This document shows, one piece after another, positions 1 to 8,091 of a stretch of DNA of 22,286 bases. Numbering within the stretch: the stretch's first letter is position 1; the number at the start of each line of letters is the position of its first letter. Source of the DNA: CADEED01 sp039930985 (GTDB lineage: Bacteria; Pseudomonadota; Gammaproteobacteria; Steroidobacterales; Steroidobacteraceae); the NCBI GenBank assembly GCA_039930985.1, contig JBDTSV010000004.1, positions 1-22,286 of the forward strand, given 5' to 3'. Position numbers and translations under genes: made by a program. The notes under the pieces were generated by a model, which saw only the letters and a program-made list of their open reading frames with translations, was not told where the DNA came from and searched no databases.

Positions 1-460
1 GGTACGGCACGATCGCGAGCGCGTCGAGAAACACCGGCCGCGTGCCCACGAACTGCACGTTATAGGCAAAGCCGTCCGACAGCGTGAGCCCCCGTTTGAG
101 CAGCTCGCGATGGAAATCGAGATGCAGCAGCGCCGCGCGCTTCAGCAGCTCGAAGGGCCACTCGAACGGAAAGGTGATTGACGCGAGCCGCGGATGCTCG
201 AGAAAGCCAACGGCCTCGGGCGCGCGCGCCAGGACTTCCGGCGGCACTTGCTCGCGTGCAACGGGTTGTGCCGGCCAGAGTTTGCCGGCGGTGACGAATT
301 CAGAAAGAGGCCCCGGATCGGACCAGGTAGCGGGGAACGGAGCCAGCGGCGCTAACAATGCGCGGTAGACGCGCAGTCCGTGCTCGATGACCTGCCCCTG
401 GGGATCACGGAAGGATCCCGGAGCCGCGCGCGCGCTATCGAGCGGCGGCGGCAAGATCAC
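1..460 (-). CDS. NoeA-like SAM-dependent methyltransferase, N-terminal part (cut by window edge)
   Basis: Reading leftwards from a GTG at 460-458, an uninterrupted frame runs to the window edge, giving about 153 residues and no stop. The product begins MILPPPLDSARAAPGSFRDP. It contains a 'SFRDPQGQV' segment near residue 16, a 'FPFEWPFELLKRAALLHLDF' segment around residue 107 and 'GLTLSDGFAYNVQFVGTRPV' close to the visible end. This layout resembles what I recall of the N-terminal region of class I SAM-dependent methyltransferases annotated as NoeA-like (nodulation protein NoeA), where the methyltransferase fold itself comes later and would lie outside the window. The start overlaps the stop of the small upstream gene (GTG and TGA share bases 458-459), which suggests translational coupling. 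The substrate is unknown. The family call rests on remembered similarity of this N-terminal part only; the SAM-binding motifs are not visible here. Confidence 0.6.
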   Translation of the reverse strand, partial: MILPPPLDSARAAPGSFRDPQGQVIEHGLRVYRALLAPLAPFPATWSDPGPLSEFVTAGKLWPAQPVAREQVPPEVLARAPEAVGFLEHPRLASITFPFEWPFELLKRAALLHLDFHRELLKRGLTLSDGFAYNVQFVGTRPVFLDALAIVPY

Positions 461-618
461 GCGTCGGTGCGATGCCGGCTCTTGATCACGCTGCGCGTGA
501 CGTACGACCACACACCAGCCAACCAGGCCCGCGACCGTCCGTAGGTGGTGATGACCGTGGCGAACAAGGCAAACAAGGCTTGAACTAGGAGACTCGTCGA
601 ACCTGGGTCGAGGTACAT
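457..618 (-). CDS. Small membrane protein starting with MYLDPGS
   Basis: This is a 53-residue protein beginning MYLDPGSTSLLVQALFALFA and ending in a basic tail (SRHRTDA). One hydrophobic segment spans about residues 8-25 and is followed by Arg/Lys-rich residues, so it is probably a single-pass inner-membrane protein. I recall the N-terminal MYLDPGS signature from short membrane proteins encoded beside NoeA-like methyltransferases, and here the gene is fused to the next one by a 4-base start/stop overlap. The ATG at 618-616 was chosen because the signature begins exactly there. A longer in-frame start at 705 would add about 29 residues that do not look like this family. No strong Shine-Dalgarno sequence is visible; only GAGA lies about 8 bases upstream. 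The function is unknown; the pair probably works together at the cell envelope (inference). Confidence 0.6.
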   Translation of the reverse strand: MYLDPGSTSLLVQALFALFATVITTYGRSRAWLAGVWSYVTRSVIKSRHRTDA

Positions 619-931
619 ATTGTTTGTCTCAGCGATTCCGTGTGTGTGGGCAGATACTAACCACTCGAACTCGAATGCGCTGACATTTTCGGCAGCGCAA
701 TCCATTTCTGACGCCGGTCCGCAACCCGTTGCGGATTCTTCCGCGTGAGAAGTTAGGCCGTCTTAAGACCTGTCAGTGCGCAGAGACAACATTGCTAGCT
801 TTCGCGCAGCCGGACTGCCGGATCAAGTGTTGCTCTCCCCATGCTCCATAGCCATGTGCAGTCAACCGCCAATGCCAGACAATGCGAAGCAGTTCGCATG
901 TTTCGGCGGCACCGACATTCTGTCAACTGGT
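619..931. other. Intergenic stretch between uvrB and the small membrane protein gene
   Basis: I see no convincing gene in these 313 bases. They hold the 3' flank of uvrB, including the hairpin at 882-899, and presumably the promoter of the leftward small-protein/methyltransferase pair. A second short inverted repeat, GCGGA-TTCT-TCCGC, sits at 731-744. I could not assign a convincing -35/-10 pair. Confidence 0.5.
882..899 (-). terminator. Hairpin downstream of uvrB, possible terminator
   Basis: ATGCGAA-GCAG-TTCGCAT is a perfect 7-bp inverted repeat with a 4-base loop, 32 bases past the uvrB stop codon. No U-tract follows it on the minus strand, so it is not a textbook intrinsic terminator. 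It may instead be a 3'-end stabilising hairpin. Confidence 0.35.
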
Positions 932-2977
932 TTAGCCCGCCAGCATGCCCGGATCGTTGAGGCCCAGCTCCTGCTGTTTCATTTTCTCGATGGCGTCCCG
1001 CAGCCGGGCGGCTTCCTCGAATTCGAGGTTACGGGCACGCTTGAACATCTCGACCTCCAGGCGCTTGATTTCGCGCACGATTTGCTCGGGCGACAGCATG
1101 CGCAGGTTCGGCGCGACTTCTTCGGCGCCCCGCTTCTTCTTGCCCATCTTGTAGCCAAAGTCGGTGGTGTCGGCGCGGGCGCCTTCCATCACGTCCATGA
1201 CGTTCTTGCGAATGCTGATCGGCTTGGTGCCGTGCTCGAGGTTGTAGGCCAGCTGAATATTGCGGCGTCGATCGGTCTCGGCGATCGCGCGTTCCATCGA
1301 ACCGGTGATTCGATCCGCGTAGAGGATCGCCTTGCCGTTCACGTGGCGTGCCGCGCGACCCATGGTCTGGATCAGCGAGTTGTCGCTGCGCAGAAAGCCT
1401 TCCTTGTCCGCATCGAGGATCGCCACCAGCGACACCTCGGGCATATCCAGACCTTCACGCAGCAGGTTGATGCCGACGAGCACGTCGAACTTGCCCAGGC
1501 GTAGATCGCGAATGATCTCCACGCGCTCCACGGTCTCCACGTCCGAGTGCAGGTAGCGAACCTTGGTACCGTGCTCGTGCAGGTACTCGGTCAGATCTTC
1601 CGCCATGCGTTTGGTCAGCGTCGTGATCAGCACGCGCTCGTCTTGCGCCGCGCGTAGCTTGATCTCGCTGAGCACATCGTCCACCTGCGACGCGACTGGA
1701 CGCACTTCCACCACCGGGTCCAGCAAGTGCGTCGGACGCAGCAACTGCTCCACGGTCTGCGCGGCGTGCGCCGCTTCGTATTTGCCGGGCGTCGCCGACA
1801 CAAAAATCATCTGTGGAGCGAGCTGCTCCCATTCCTCGAACTTGAGTGGGCGATTGTCCAATGCGCTCGGCAATCGGAATCCGTACTCCACCAGAGTCTC
1901 TTTACGGGAACGGTCACCCTTGTACATGGCGCCGAGCTGCGGAATGGTCTGGTGGCTCTCGTCGATGACCAGCAGCGAGTTCTGCGGCAGGTAGTCGAAC
2001 AGGCAAGGTGGTGGCTCGCCCGGCGCGCGGCCCGAGAGATACCGTGAGTAATTCTCGATACCCGAGCAGTAGCCCACTTCCCGCATCATTTCCATGTCGA
2101 AGAGGGTGCGCTGTTCGAGGCGCTGCGCTTCCACGAGCTTGTTCTGCTCACGCAGTACTTTCAGGCGGTCGCGCAGTTCGTCGCGAATGGCATCGATAGC
2201 GCCAATCACGCGTTCCTTCGGTGTCACGTAATGCGAGCCGGGATACACCGTATAGCGCGGCACCTTGCGCTGGATCTCTCCTGTCAGAGGGTCGAACAAC
2301 GCCAGGGATTCGATCGACTCGTCAAAGAGCTCTACGCGAATGGCCTCGCGCGCCGATTCGGCCGGGAAGATGTCGACCACGTCGCCACGCACGCGGTACG
2401 TGCCAGCTTGCAAGTCCAGCTCGTTGCGCGTGTATTGCATGTCCGCGAGCCGGCGCAGCAGCCGCCGCTGATCCATGATCTCGCCGCGGATCAGATGCAG
2501 GATCATCGAATGGTATGACTCGGGATCGCCCAGACCGTAGATAGCCGACACGGTGGCGACGATGATCGAATCCTTGCGCTCGAGCAGCGCCTTGGTCGCG
2601 GAGAGACGCATCTGCTCGATGTGCTCGTTGATCGACGCGTCTTTCTCTATATAAGTGTCGCTCGAGGGCACATAAGCCTCGGGCTGGTAGTAGTCGTAGT
2701 AAGAGACGAAGTATTCCACCGAGTTCTCGGGGAAGAACTCCTTGAACTCGCCGTAGAGCTGCGCGGCCAGCGTCTTGTTGTGGGCGAGAACCAGCGTCGG
2801 CCGCTGGATCTGCTGGATGACGTTCCCAATTGAGAATGTCTTGCCCGATCCGGTCACACCGAGCAGCGTCTGATGCCGAAACCCGTCGTTGATGCCTTCC
2901 ACGAGCTTGGCAATGGCCTGCGGCTGGTCGCCTGCGGGGCTGTAGTCGGCTTGCAGTACAAAAGGCTTGTTTTCCAT
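932..2977 (-). CDS. uvrB: UvrABC system protein B (excision nuclease helicase subunit)
   Basis: UvrB is the damage-verifying subunit of bacterial nucleotide excision repair: loaded by UvrA, it unwinds DNA locally and recruits UvrC for dual incision. The 681-residue product matches the family over its full length (E. coli UvrB is 673 residues). Visible motifs are Walker A GVTGSGKT at 40-47, the damage-binding beta-hairpin with the tyrosine-rich YYDYYQPEAY at about 93-102, the Walker B-type DESH at 339-342, helicase motifs such as SATPG and GRAAR in the C-terminal RecA-like half, and a C-terminal UVR domain (about 630-665) that contacts UvrC. The ATG at 2977 places MENKPFVL in line with the usual N-terminus. 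The gene is divergent from the aminotransferase. No LexA-type box was recognised upstream, although uvrB is SOS-regulated in E. coli. Confidence 0.98.
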   Translation of the reverse strand: MENKPFVLQADYSPAGDQPQAIAKLVEGINDGFRHQTLLGVTGSGKTFSIGNVIQQIQRPTLVLAHNKTLAAQLYGEFKEFFPENSVEYFVSYYDYYQPEAYVPSSDTYIEKDASINEHIEQMRLSATKALLERKDSIIVATVSAIYGLGDPESYHSMILHLIRGEIMDQRRLLRRLADMQYTRNELDLQAGTYRVRGDVVDIFPAESAREAIRVELFDESIESLALFDPLTGEIQRKVPRYTVYPGSHYVTPKERVIGAIDAIRDELRDRLKVLREQNKLVEAQRLEQRTLFDMEMMREVGYCSGIENYSRYLSGRAPGEPPPCLFDYLPQNSLLVIDESHQTIPQLGAMYKGDRSRKETLVEYGFRLPSALDNRPLKFEEWEQLAPQMIFVSATPGKYEAAHAAQTVEQLLRPTHLLDPVVEVRPVASQVDDVLSEIKLRAAQDERVLITTLTKRMAEDLTEYLHEHGTKVRYLHSDVETVERVEIIRDLRLGKFDVLVGINLLREGLDMPEVSLVAILDADKEGFLRSDNSLIQTMGRAARHVNGKAILYADRITGSMERAIAETDRRRNIQLAYNLEHGTKPISIRKNVMDVMEGARADTTDFGYKMGKKKRGAEEVAPNLRMLSPEQIVREIKRLEVEMFKRARNLEFEEAARLRDAIEKMKQQELGLNDPGMLAG

Positions 2978-3086
2978 ACGTTTAGACGCTCAGTGAGCCG
3001 TGGCGAATCGAACTGGATCGCGTAATATACGCGCCCGTTTGGACAACCCAACCCCTCTTCTTCTTTCAGTTAATAAAGGTTTCGCC
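2978..3086. promoter_or_regulatory. Divergent uvrB / aminotransferase promoter region with a 15-bp palindrome
   Basis: Both flanking genes must be transcribed outwards from this 109-bp gap. CGCGTA-ATA-TACGCG at 3019-3033 is a perfect palindrome with 6-bp arms. It contains TAATAT (3023-3028) on the plus strand and TATATT on the minus strand, either of which could serve as a -10 element. No convincing -35 was found at 16-18 bp for either direction. A clear Shine-Dalgarno AAAGG (3076-3080 region) serves the aminotransferase GTG. Confidence 0.4.
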
Positions 3087-4292
3087 GTGCCCAACCAGCT
3101 CTCGCGACGCGTTCAGCGCGTCAAGCCCTCGCCCACCCTCGCAGTCACCGCGCGCGCCGCGAAACTGAAAGCCGAGGGCAAGGACATCATCGGCTTAGGT
3201 GCCGGCGAGCCGGACTTCGACACACCCGCGCACATCGCCGAAGCCGGCATCGATGCGATCCGCAAAGGCTTCACGCGTTACACGAACGTCGACGGCATCG
3301 TCGAACTCAAGGACGCCATCATCGCGAAGTTCAAGCGCGACAACGCGATCAGCTACGAGCGCAACCAGATTCTGGTCAGCTCCGGCGCCAAGCAGACTAT
3401 CTACAACCTCTGCATGGCCGTGCTCGACCCGGGCGACGAAGCCGTTATCCCGGCGCCGTATTGGGTGAGCTACCCGGACATGGTGCTGCTTGCCGACGGC
3501 CTGCCGGTCACGCCGATCTGCCCCGCGTCGCAGGGGTACAAGCTCATGCCGCGTCAGCTCGAAGCGGCGATCACGCCGAAGACGCGCCTGATGCTCATCA
3601 ACTCGCCGTGCAATCCAACCGGCGCCGCCTACACGCGCGCCGAGTGGCGCGCGCTCGCCGACGTGCTGGTGCAGCATCCGCGGGTGATCGTCGGTACCGA
3701 CGACATGTACGAAAAAATCTGGTGGGGCCCCGAGCCTTTCTCGAGCCTTCTCACCGTCGCGCCTGAATTGTATGACCGCGTGGTCACCGTCAATGGCGTG
3801 TCGAAGTCATATGCCATGACCGGCTGGCGCCTGGGCTATTGCGGAGGTCCGAAGGAAATCGTGAACGCCATGTCCACGATCCAGGGCCAGAGCACGAGCA
3901 ACGCCTGCAGCATCACGCAGAAGGCGGCGCTCGCCGCGCTCAACGGCGACCAGAAGCCGGTCGAGCTCATGAACATCGAGTTCAAGAAGCGTCACGACTG
4001 GTTCATCGGCGCGCTCAACCGTCTGCCGGGCATCGTCGCGCTGCCATGCGCGGGCGCGTTCTACGCCTGGGCCGATTGCAGCGCCGCGATGATGGCGTTC
4101 GGAATCAAGGACGATAACGCTTTCGCCGAAATGCTCATCAATGACGCCGGCGTCGCGGTGGTGCCAGGCTCCGGCTTCGGTGCGCCCGGTCACTTCCGCG
4201 CGTCGTTCGCCACCAGCATGGCTGTGCTCGAGCAGAGCATCGAGCGCATGAAGAAGGTGCTCGAGCGCGGGCCGGTGGCGAAGCTCGCCTGA
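3087..4292 (+). CDS. Pyridoxal phosphate-dependent aminotransferase, AspC-like (class I, subgroup gamma type)
   Basis: This cytosolic enzyme moves amino groups between an amino acid, probably aspartate, and a 2-oxo acid. It is 401 residues long and resembles Thermus-type aspartate/prephenate aminotransferases. Visible motifs are LGAGEPDFDTP (37-47), PYWVSYP (124-130), NSPCNPTGA (172-180), the pyridine-nitrogen aspartate in GTDDMYE (D205), the Schiff-base lysine K240 in GVSKSYAMTGWRLGY, and the carboxylate-binding arginine R371. I chose the GTG at 3087 because AAAGG lies 7 bases upstream and the protein then starts like its homologues (PNQLSRRVQRVKPSPT). An upstream in-frame ATG at 3000 would add 29 unrelated residues and lies before the candidate -10. 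The AI-2E-family gene follows after 24 bases, so the two probably form an operon. Substrate preference (aspartate, prephenate or another) cannot be read from the sequence. Confidence 0.93.
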   Translation: MPNQLSRRVQRVKPSPTLAVTARAAKLKAEGKDIIGLGAGEPDFDTPAHIAEAGIDAIRKGFTRYTNVDGIVELKDAIIAKFKRDNAISYERNQILVSSGAKQTIYNLCMAVLDPGDEAVIPAPYWVSYPDMVLLADGLPVTPICPASQGYKLMPRQLEAAITPKTRLMLINSPCNPTGAAYTRAEWRALADVLVQHPRVIVGTDDMYEKIWWGPEPFSSLLTVAPELYDRVVTVNGVSKSYAMTGWRLGYCGGPKEIVNAMSTIQGQSTSNACSITQKAALAALNGDQKPVELMNIEFKKRHDWFIGALNRLPGIVALPCAGAFYAWADCSAAMMAFGIKDDNAFAEMLINDAGVAVVPGSGFGAPGHFRASFATSMAVLEQSIERMKKVLERGPVAKLA

Positions 4293-4316
4293 CATGGCCG
4301 CGCTGCGGAGGATTTC

Positions 4317-5345
4317 ATGAACTCCGCCGTCACCCAGCCCGTCACACGCGCCGATTTCGCCGCGTGGATCGTCGCTGCGCTGGCGCTTGGCCTCATCATC
4401 GAGCTGCACCTGCTGTCGGCGGTGCTTGCGGGGCTGCTCGTCTTCAAGCTGGTCGACGTCCTCACGCCCTGGCTGCGGTTGCGCGCGCTCGGTCGCGATG
4501 GCCCGCGGGTGCTGGCCGTCACGCTCATTGCATCGGCGGTCATCGCCGCACTCATCGGCATTGGCATCGGCATCGTCGCGCTGATGCGCAACAGTGGTGA
4601 AAGTCCTTCACTGCTCATGCAGAAAATGGCGCAGATCATCGAAGATGCGCGCGCCATGCTGCCTGCCGGACTGCGCGTCTACGTGCCAGATGACGCCGCA
4701 ACCATTCAACGCTCGATCGCCGACTGGTTGCGATCGAACGCCGGTGCGCTGCAACTCGCCGGCCGCGGCATCGGCCGCTCACTGGTTCACGTGCTCATGG
4801 GCATGATCATCGGCGCGCTGCTCTCCATGCAGAAAGCGGCCAGCCCCGCGGAACGCCGCCCGCTCACCGAGCATATCGCGCGGCATGCCGCGCGTTTCGC
4901 CACCGCATTCCAGCGCGTGGTGTTCGCGCAGTTCTGGATTTCGATGATCAACACCTTTTTCACGTGGCTGTACCTCGATGTGGTGCTGCGCCAGTTCGGC
5001 GTCGACCTGCCGCTGGTGAAGATCCTGGTGGCGTTCACCTTCATCGTCGGTCTGCTGCCCATCATCGGCAACCTCATCTCGAACACCGCCATCGTCATCG
5101 TCTGCCTGAGTCAGGGCGTTCCGGTGGCTGTGGCGTCGCTCGTCTACCTGGTGGTCATCCACAAGCTCGAGTATTTCCTCAATGCACGCATCATCGGTTC
5201 GCAGATCAAGGCCCGCGCGTGGGAGCTGCTGATCGCCATGCTGGCGATGGAAGCGGCGTTCGGGATCACGGGGCTGATCGCCGCGCCGATCACCTATGCG
5301 TACTTCAAGGAAGAGCTGCGCGAGAAAGGGCTAATCGGAAGTTGA
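4317..5345 (+). CDS. AI-2E family transporter (PerM/TqsA-like membrane protein)
   Basis: This is a 342-residue inner-membrane protein. Hydrophobic segments lie at about 14-50 (two helices), 67-92, 155-172, 205-225 and 235-270, with further segments near 275-290 and 305-325, in line with the multi-helix AI-2E transporter fold (PF01594). Segments such as LVAFTFIVGLLPIIGNLISN and GITGLIAAPITYAYFKEELR are typical of the C-terminal half. GGAGG at 4307-4311 stands 5 bases before the ATG, fixing the start. It lies 24 bases downstream of the aminotransferase. Despite the family name, most members have not been shown to move autoinducer-2; other reported roles include proton/sodium antiport and unspecified export. 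Nothing here identifies the substrate. Confidence 0.9.
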   Translation: MNSAVTQPVTRADFAAWIVAALALGLIIELHLLSAVLAGLLVFKLVDVLTPWLRLRALGRDGPRVLAVTLIASAVIAALIGIGIGIVALMRNSGESPSLLMQKMAQIIEDARAMLPAGLRVYVPDDAATIQRSIADWLRSNAGALQLAGRGIGRSLVHVLMGMIIGALLSMQKAASPAERRPLTEHIARHAARFATAFQRVVFAQFWISMINTFFTWLYLDVVLRQFGVDLPLVKILVAFTFIVGLLPIIGNLISNTAIVIVCLSQGVPVAVASLVYLVVIHKLEYFLNARIIGSQIKARAWELLIAMLAMEAAFGITGLIAAPITYAYFKEELREKGLIGS

Positions 5346-5451
5346 GCTGGGTCGGAGTCGTCGACTGGCTGATATTTTGATGCCGGAGAGAGTTGCCCGG
5401 CCATCTACCGCGGAGCTAACCTCTCTTTTCACCCTGGCCCCTGGAGTTCCC

Positions 5452-6426
5452 ATGCAGGCACGCAAACTCGGCCACGATCTCGAAGTCTCCGCGCTTGGTC
5501 TCGGTTGCATGGGCATGAGCGCGGTCTATGGCCCACCCGCCGATCATGCCGAAAGCATTCGCGTGATTCGTGGCGCCGTGGAGCGCGGCATCACGCTGTT
5601 CGACACCGCCGAGTTCTACGGCCCGTATAAGAACGAAGAACTGGTGGGCGAAGCACTGGCGCCGTTCAAGGGCAAAGTGGCCATCGCCACGAAGTTCGGC
5701 TTTCGCATCGGTGGCGAAGGCCTCGACAGCCGTCCCGAACATATCCGTGAAGTTGCCGACGCCGCGCTCAAGCGGCTGCGGACCGACACCATCGACCTCT
5801 TCTATCAACACCGTGTCGATCCCGCGGTGCCCATCGAAGAGGTGGCCGGCGCCGTCAAGGAGCTCATTCGCGCCGGGAAGGTGAAGCACTTCGGATTGTC
5901 CGAGGCCAGCGCGCAAACCATTCGGCGTGCGCACGCCGTGCAGCCGGTGGCGGCATTGCAGAGCGAATATTCGCTGTGGTGGCGCGAGCCCGAAGCGGAA
6001 ATTCTGCCCACGCTCGAAGAGCTCGGCATCGGCTTCGTGCCCTTCAGTCCGCTCGGCCGCGGCTTCCTGACCGGCAAGATCGACGAGTCGACGCAATTCG
6101 CCACCAACGATTTCCGTAACACCGCGCCGCGGTTCTCCGCCGCGGCGCGCAAGGCCAATCAGGCGCTGATCGACGTGCTCACGAAACTCGCCGCGCGCCA
6201 CCACTCGACCACGGCGCAACTCGCGCTCGCCTGGCTGCTGGCGCAGAAACCCTGGATCGTACCCATTCCGGGAACCACGAAGCTCGCGCGCGTCGAAGAA
6301 AACATCGGCGCGACGGCGATCGAGCTTTCGCCGGCCGACTTGCGCGACATCGAAATGGCCGCCGCGCAGATCGCCGTGCAGGGCGCGCGCTACCCGCCAC
6401 ACATGGAAAAGCTCATCGATCGGTGA
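5452..6426 (+). CDS. Aldo/keto reductase
   Basis: A 324-residue NADPH-dependent oxidoreductase of the (beta/alpha)8 aldo/keto reductase superfamily, acting on aldehydes or ketones in the cytosol. The catalytic tetrad is present: D51 and Y56 in LFDTAEFYGPYKNE, K81 in IATKFGF and H120 in LFYQHRVDP. The N-terminus (KLGHDLEVSALGLGCMGMS) and C-terminus (AWLLAQKPWIVPIPGTTKLARVEENI) match the subgroup that includes YajO/AKR13-type enzymes. The ATG at 5452 follows GGAG after about 5 bases; an in-frame ATG at 5377 would add 25 residues without family similarity. The gene ends 10 bases before the convergent serine hydrolase. The physiological substrate cannot be predicted. Confidence 0.93.
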   Translation: MQARKLGHDLEVSALGLGCMGMSAVYGPPADHAESIRVIRGAVERGITLFDTAEFYGPYKNEELVGEALAPFKGKVAIATKFGFRIGGEGLDSRPEHIREVADAALKRLRTDTIDLFYQHRVDPAVPIEEVAGAVKELIRAGKVKHFGLSEASAQTIRRAHAVQPVAALQSEYSLWWREPEAEILPTLEELGIGFVPFSPLGRGFLTGKIDESTQFATNDFRNTAPRFSAAARKANQALIDVLTKLAARHHSTTAQLALAWLLAQKPWIVPIPGTTKLARVEENIGATAIELSPADLRDIEMAAAQIAVQGARYPPHMEKLIDR

Positions 6427-6436
6427 CGCGGCCGCT

Positions 6437-7612
6437 TCAGCGCAGCGTCGGCAGAATCGTGTCCCGTATGAACGGCATGGACGGGCCATTGCGGTTGTAG
6501 TTGGACGCCGTGACCACGACAACCAGCCGTTCCGCCGGCAGTACGACGATGAAGTTGCCGCCGTTGCCCGACGCAAATATGCCTTCCTGCGCGTGCCCAC
6601 GCACCGGGAACCCCGCCTTCCACCACAGATAACCATAGCCATCGCCGTTGATGGCCGTGACGCGTGCGGCGGATAGTGCGATCCAGTCCTGCGGCACAAC
6701 CTGAGTGCCTTTCCAGGCGCCGCGATTCAGATACAGGCTGCCGAACTTCGCCGCGTCCCGAGGCCGAAGCTGAATCGCACTCGCCGCGTTGGTGACTCCG
6801 AGCGGTGAATGCAGCATGCGCACGCTCTGGAACTGCAGTGGCGTGAATAGATAGGTAGAGGCAAAGTCTTCCAGCTTCCTGCCCGAGCGGGTGGCGATGA
6901 TGTTGCCGAGTACGATCACGCCGCCGCTGCAATACGACGTCGCATCTCCGGGCGCCGCCGTCATCGGCACGCCGAGCAGATAGCGAATCCAGTCATCATG
7001 ATGGTAGATGTTGGTCTCGTTTCCAGGCGTATCCGCGCCGTCGTTGCAGTCGAGCCCGGTCTGCATATGCAGCAAATTTCGGACCCGGATCGCGCGCTTG
7101 CGATCATCCATGTTGCTGAGATTTTCGAAACCGTTGACGTGCTGGGAGATCGGATCGTCGATGCCGAACAGGCCTTGTTCGAGCGCGATGCCGCTCAGCG
7201 CCGAGGTGAAGCTCTTGGTGACGGAGCGCATGTCGTGCTGCGTGTCGCGCGCATAGCCGTTGAAATAGGCCTCGGCGATAAGGCGATCGTTGCGAACGAC
7301 CACCACGCCATCAATACCCCCCGATCCGCCGGTGAGCAACTGCTGAAGAGCGTTCTCGAGCGCAGTGCCGTCGAATCCCTCGGCGTCCGCCGTCGAGGCC
7401 TGCCAGCCATCGCCGGCAGTCTCCGGCGCGATGCTGACGAAAGCGGGAGCACCGGGAGTTACGTCCACTGCCCGGCCACCATCCTCTCCGGCCCGGAATT
7501 CTCCCCCGCTACTGTCGCCGCCGCCGGTCGCACCGCCGCTGCCGTTGCCACCGCAGCCGCCGAGCCACATGCAGCAAGCCACCACCATACCCATGAACCG
7601 AAGGCCTTTCAT
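6437..7612 (-). CDS. Serine hydrolase lipoprotein, beta-lactamase/DD-peptidase fold
   Basis: A 391-residue protein of the class C beta-lactamase/esterase-like family (PF00144). It begins with a lipoprotein signal (MKGLRFMGMVVACCMWLGGC, acylated cysteine expected at C20) followed by a Gly/Ser-rich linker (residues 21-48), so it is anchored to an envelope membrane. The nucleophile motif SxxK is S130-V-T-K133 (MRSVTKSFTSAL) and the second motif is Y227-C-S229. The third motif is probably in the HAQEGIFASGNGGN segment, where a His-x-Gly type motif is expected but diverged. No clear Shine-Dalgarno sequence precedes the ATG. Such proteins are usually esterases or peptidases rather than antibiotic-resistance enzymes. 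The broken DsbA-like gene lies 53 bases upstream on the same strand. Confidence 0.88.
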   Translation of the reverse strand: MKGLRFMGMVVACCMWLGGCGGNGSGGATGGGDSSGGEFRAGEDGGRAVDVTPGAPAFVSIAPETAGDGWQASTADAEGFDGTALENALQQLLTGGSGGIDGVVVVRNDRLIAEAYFNGYARDTQHDMRSVTKSFTSALSGIALEQGLFGIDDPISQHVNGFENLSNMDDRKRAIRVRNLLHMQTGLDCNDGADTPGNETNIYHHDDWIRYLLGVPMTAAPGDATSYCSGGVIVLGNIIATRSGRKLEDFASTYLFTPLQFQSVRMLHSPLGVTNAASAIQLRPRDAAKFGSLYLNRGAWKGTQVVPQDWIALSAARVTAINGDGYGYLWWKAGFPVRGHAQEGIFASGNGGNFIVVLPAERLVVVVTASNYNRNGPSMPFIRDTILPTLR

Positions 7613-7665
7613 GGCCGGTTAGTGCACTGCTCAAAGCGAAATCCTTCGCGCCTTGGCTGAAATCG

Positions 7666-8051
7666 CTAATTCCTGGTGGCAGTTCTCGCGCCAGAGCCCA
7701 ACTCCGCGTCAACGGCGTCGAACAGCGACTTAAGACCGTACGACACGTCCGTCAACCGTCCGTTCACGAAGAACGTCGGCGTGGCACGAACGCCGCTCGA
7801 CTTGCCGCTGTGCTGATGCTCGCGAATGCGTTGTAGATAGATTTCGTCATCGAGCTCGGCGGTGAAGCGCGCGCGATACGCACGCGCTCATCGAAATGCG
7901 CGAGCAGCTGCTTCACCGCGCCCGCGGCCTGCTTGCAGTGTGGGCATTCGAAGTCGCCGTACTCCACCACCGTCACCGGTGCATGCGGCGGCCCAGGAGA
8001 ATGGTCGGCCGGCGCCACGGGGTCGACTAGTCTGAACGCTTGGGACTGCAT
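7666..8051 (-). pseudogene. DsbA-like thioredoxin-fold protein, broken by internal deletion and frameshift
   Basis: From the ATG at 8051 the first frame reads MQSQAFRLVDPVAPADHSPG and then APVTVVEYGDFECPHCKQAA, a DsbA-family N-terminus with active site CPHC. It continues to about HFDERVRIAR, near 7880. The matching C-terminus (ELDDEIYLQRIREHQHSGKS, SGVRATPTFFVNGRLTDVSY, ending at a TAG at 7668-7666) lies in a different frame on the same strand. The two parts join inside the GC run near 7868-7882. The usual alpha-helical insertion of roughly 60-70 residues between them is missing, so this is a deletion plus frameshift, not a single miscalled base. Intact relatives are small thiol-disulphide oxidoreductases. 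A -10-like TTATGCT lies about 15 bases upstream of the start. A non-functional remnant is the best reading. Confidence 0.8.
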
Positions 8052-8091
8052 TGGGGCGCAAGCATAACGCCGGTTTCTCACCCCGCCATCG

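Noticed and set aside
776..1504. Long open frame on the plus strand opposite the end of uvrB
   Set aside because: It lies mostly antisense to a clear uvrB gene, resembles no known protein and has no ribosome-binding site. It is a by-product of GC-rich codon use.
3000..3086. Upstream ATG as start of the aminotransferase
   Set aside because: It would add 29 residues without family similarity and precedes the candidate -10. The GTG at 3087 has a good Shine-Dalgarno sequence and matches homologue N-termini.
2978..3086. LexA (SOS) box upstream of uvrB
   Set aside because: No CTGT-N8-ACAG-like or GAAC-N4-GTTC-like site was found in the gap.
4317..5345. Quorum-sensing autoinducer-2 exporter
   Set aside because: The family name does not prove the substrate, and no luxS or lsr genes are present in the window.
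5416..6699. Open frame of more than 420 codons on the minus strand across the aldo/keto reductase
   Set aside because: It crosses two well-supported genes and has no family features, so it is a shadow frame.
6437..7612. Antibiotic-resistance beta-lactamase
   Set aside because: SxxK and YxS motifs are common to esterases and peptidases of this fold, and the third motif is diverged. Nothing points to beta-lactam hydrolysis.
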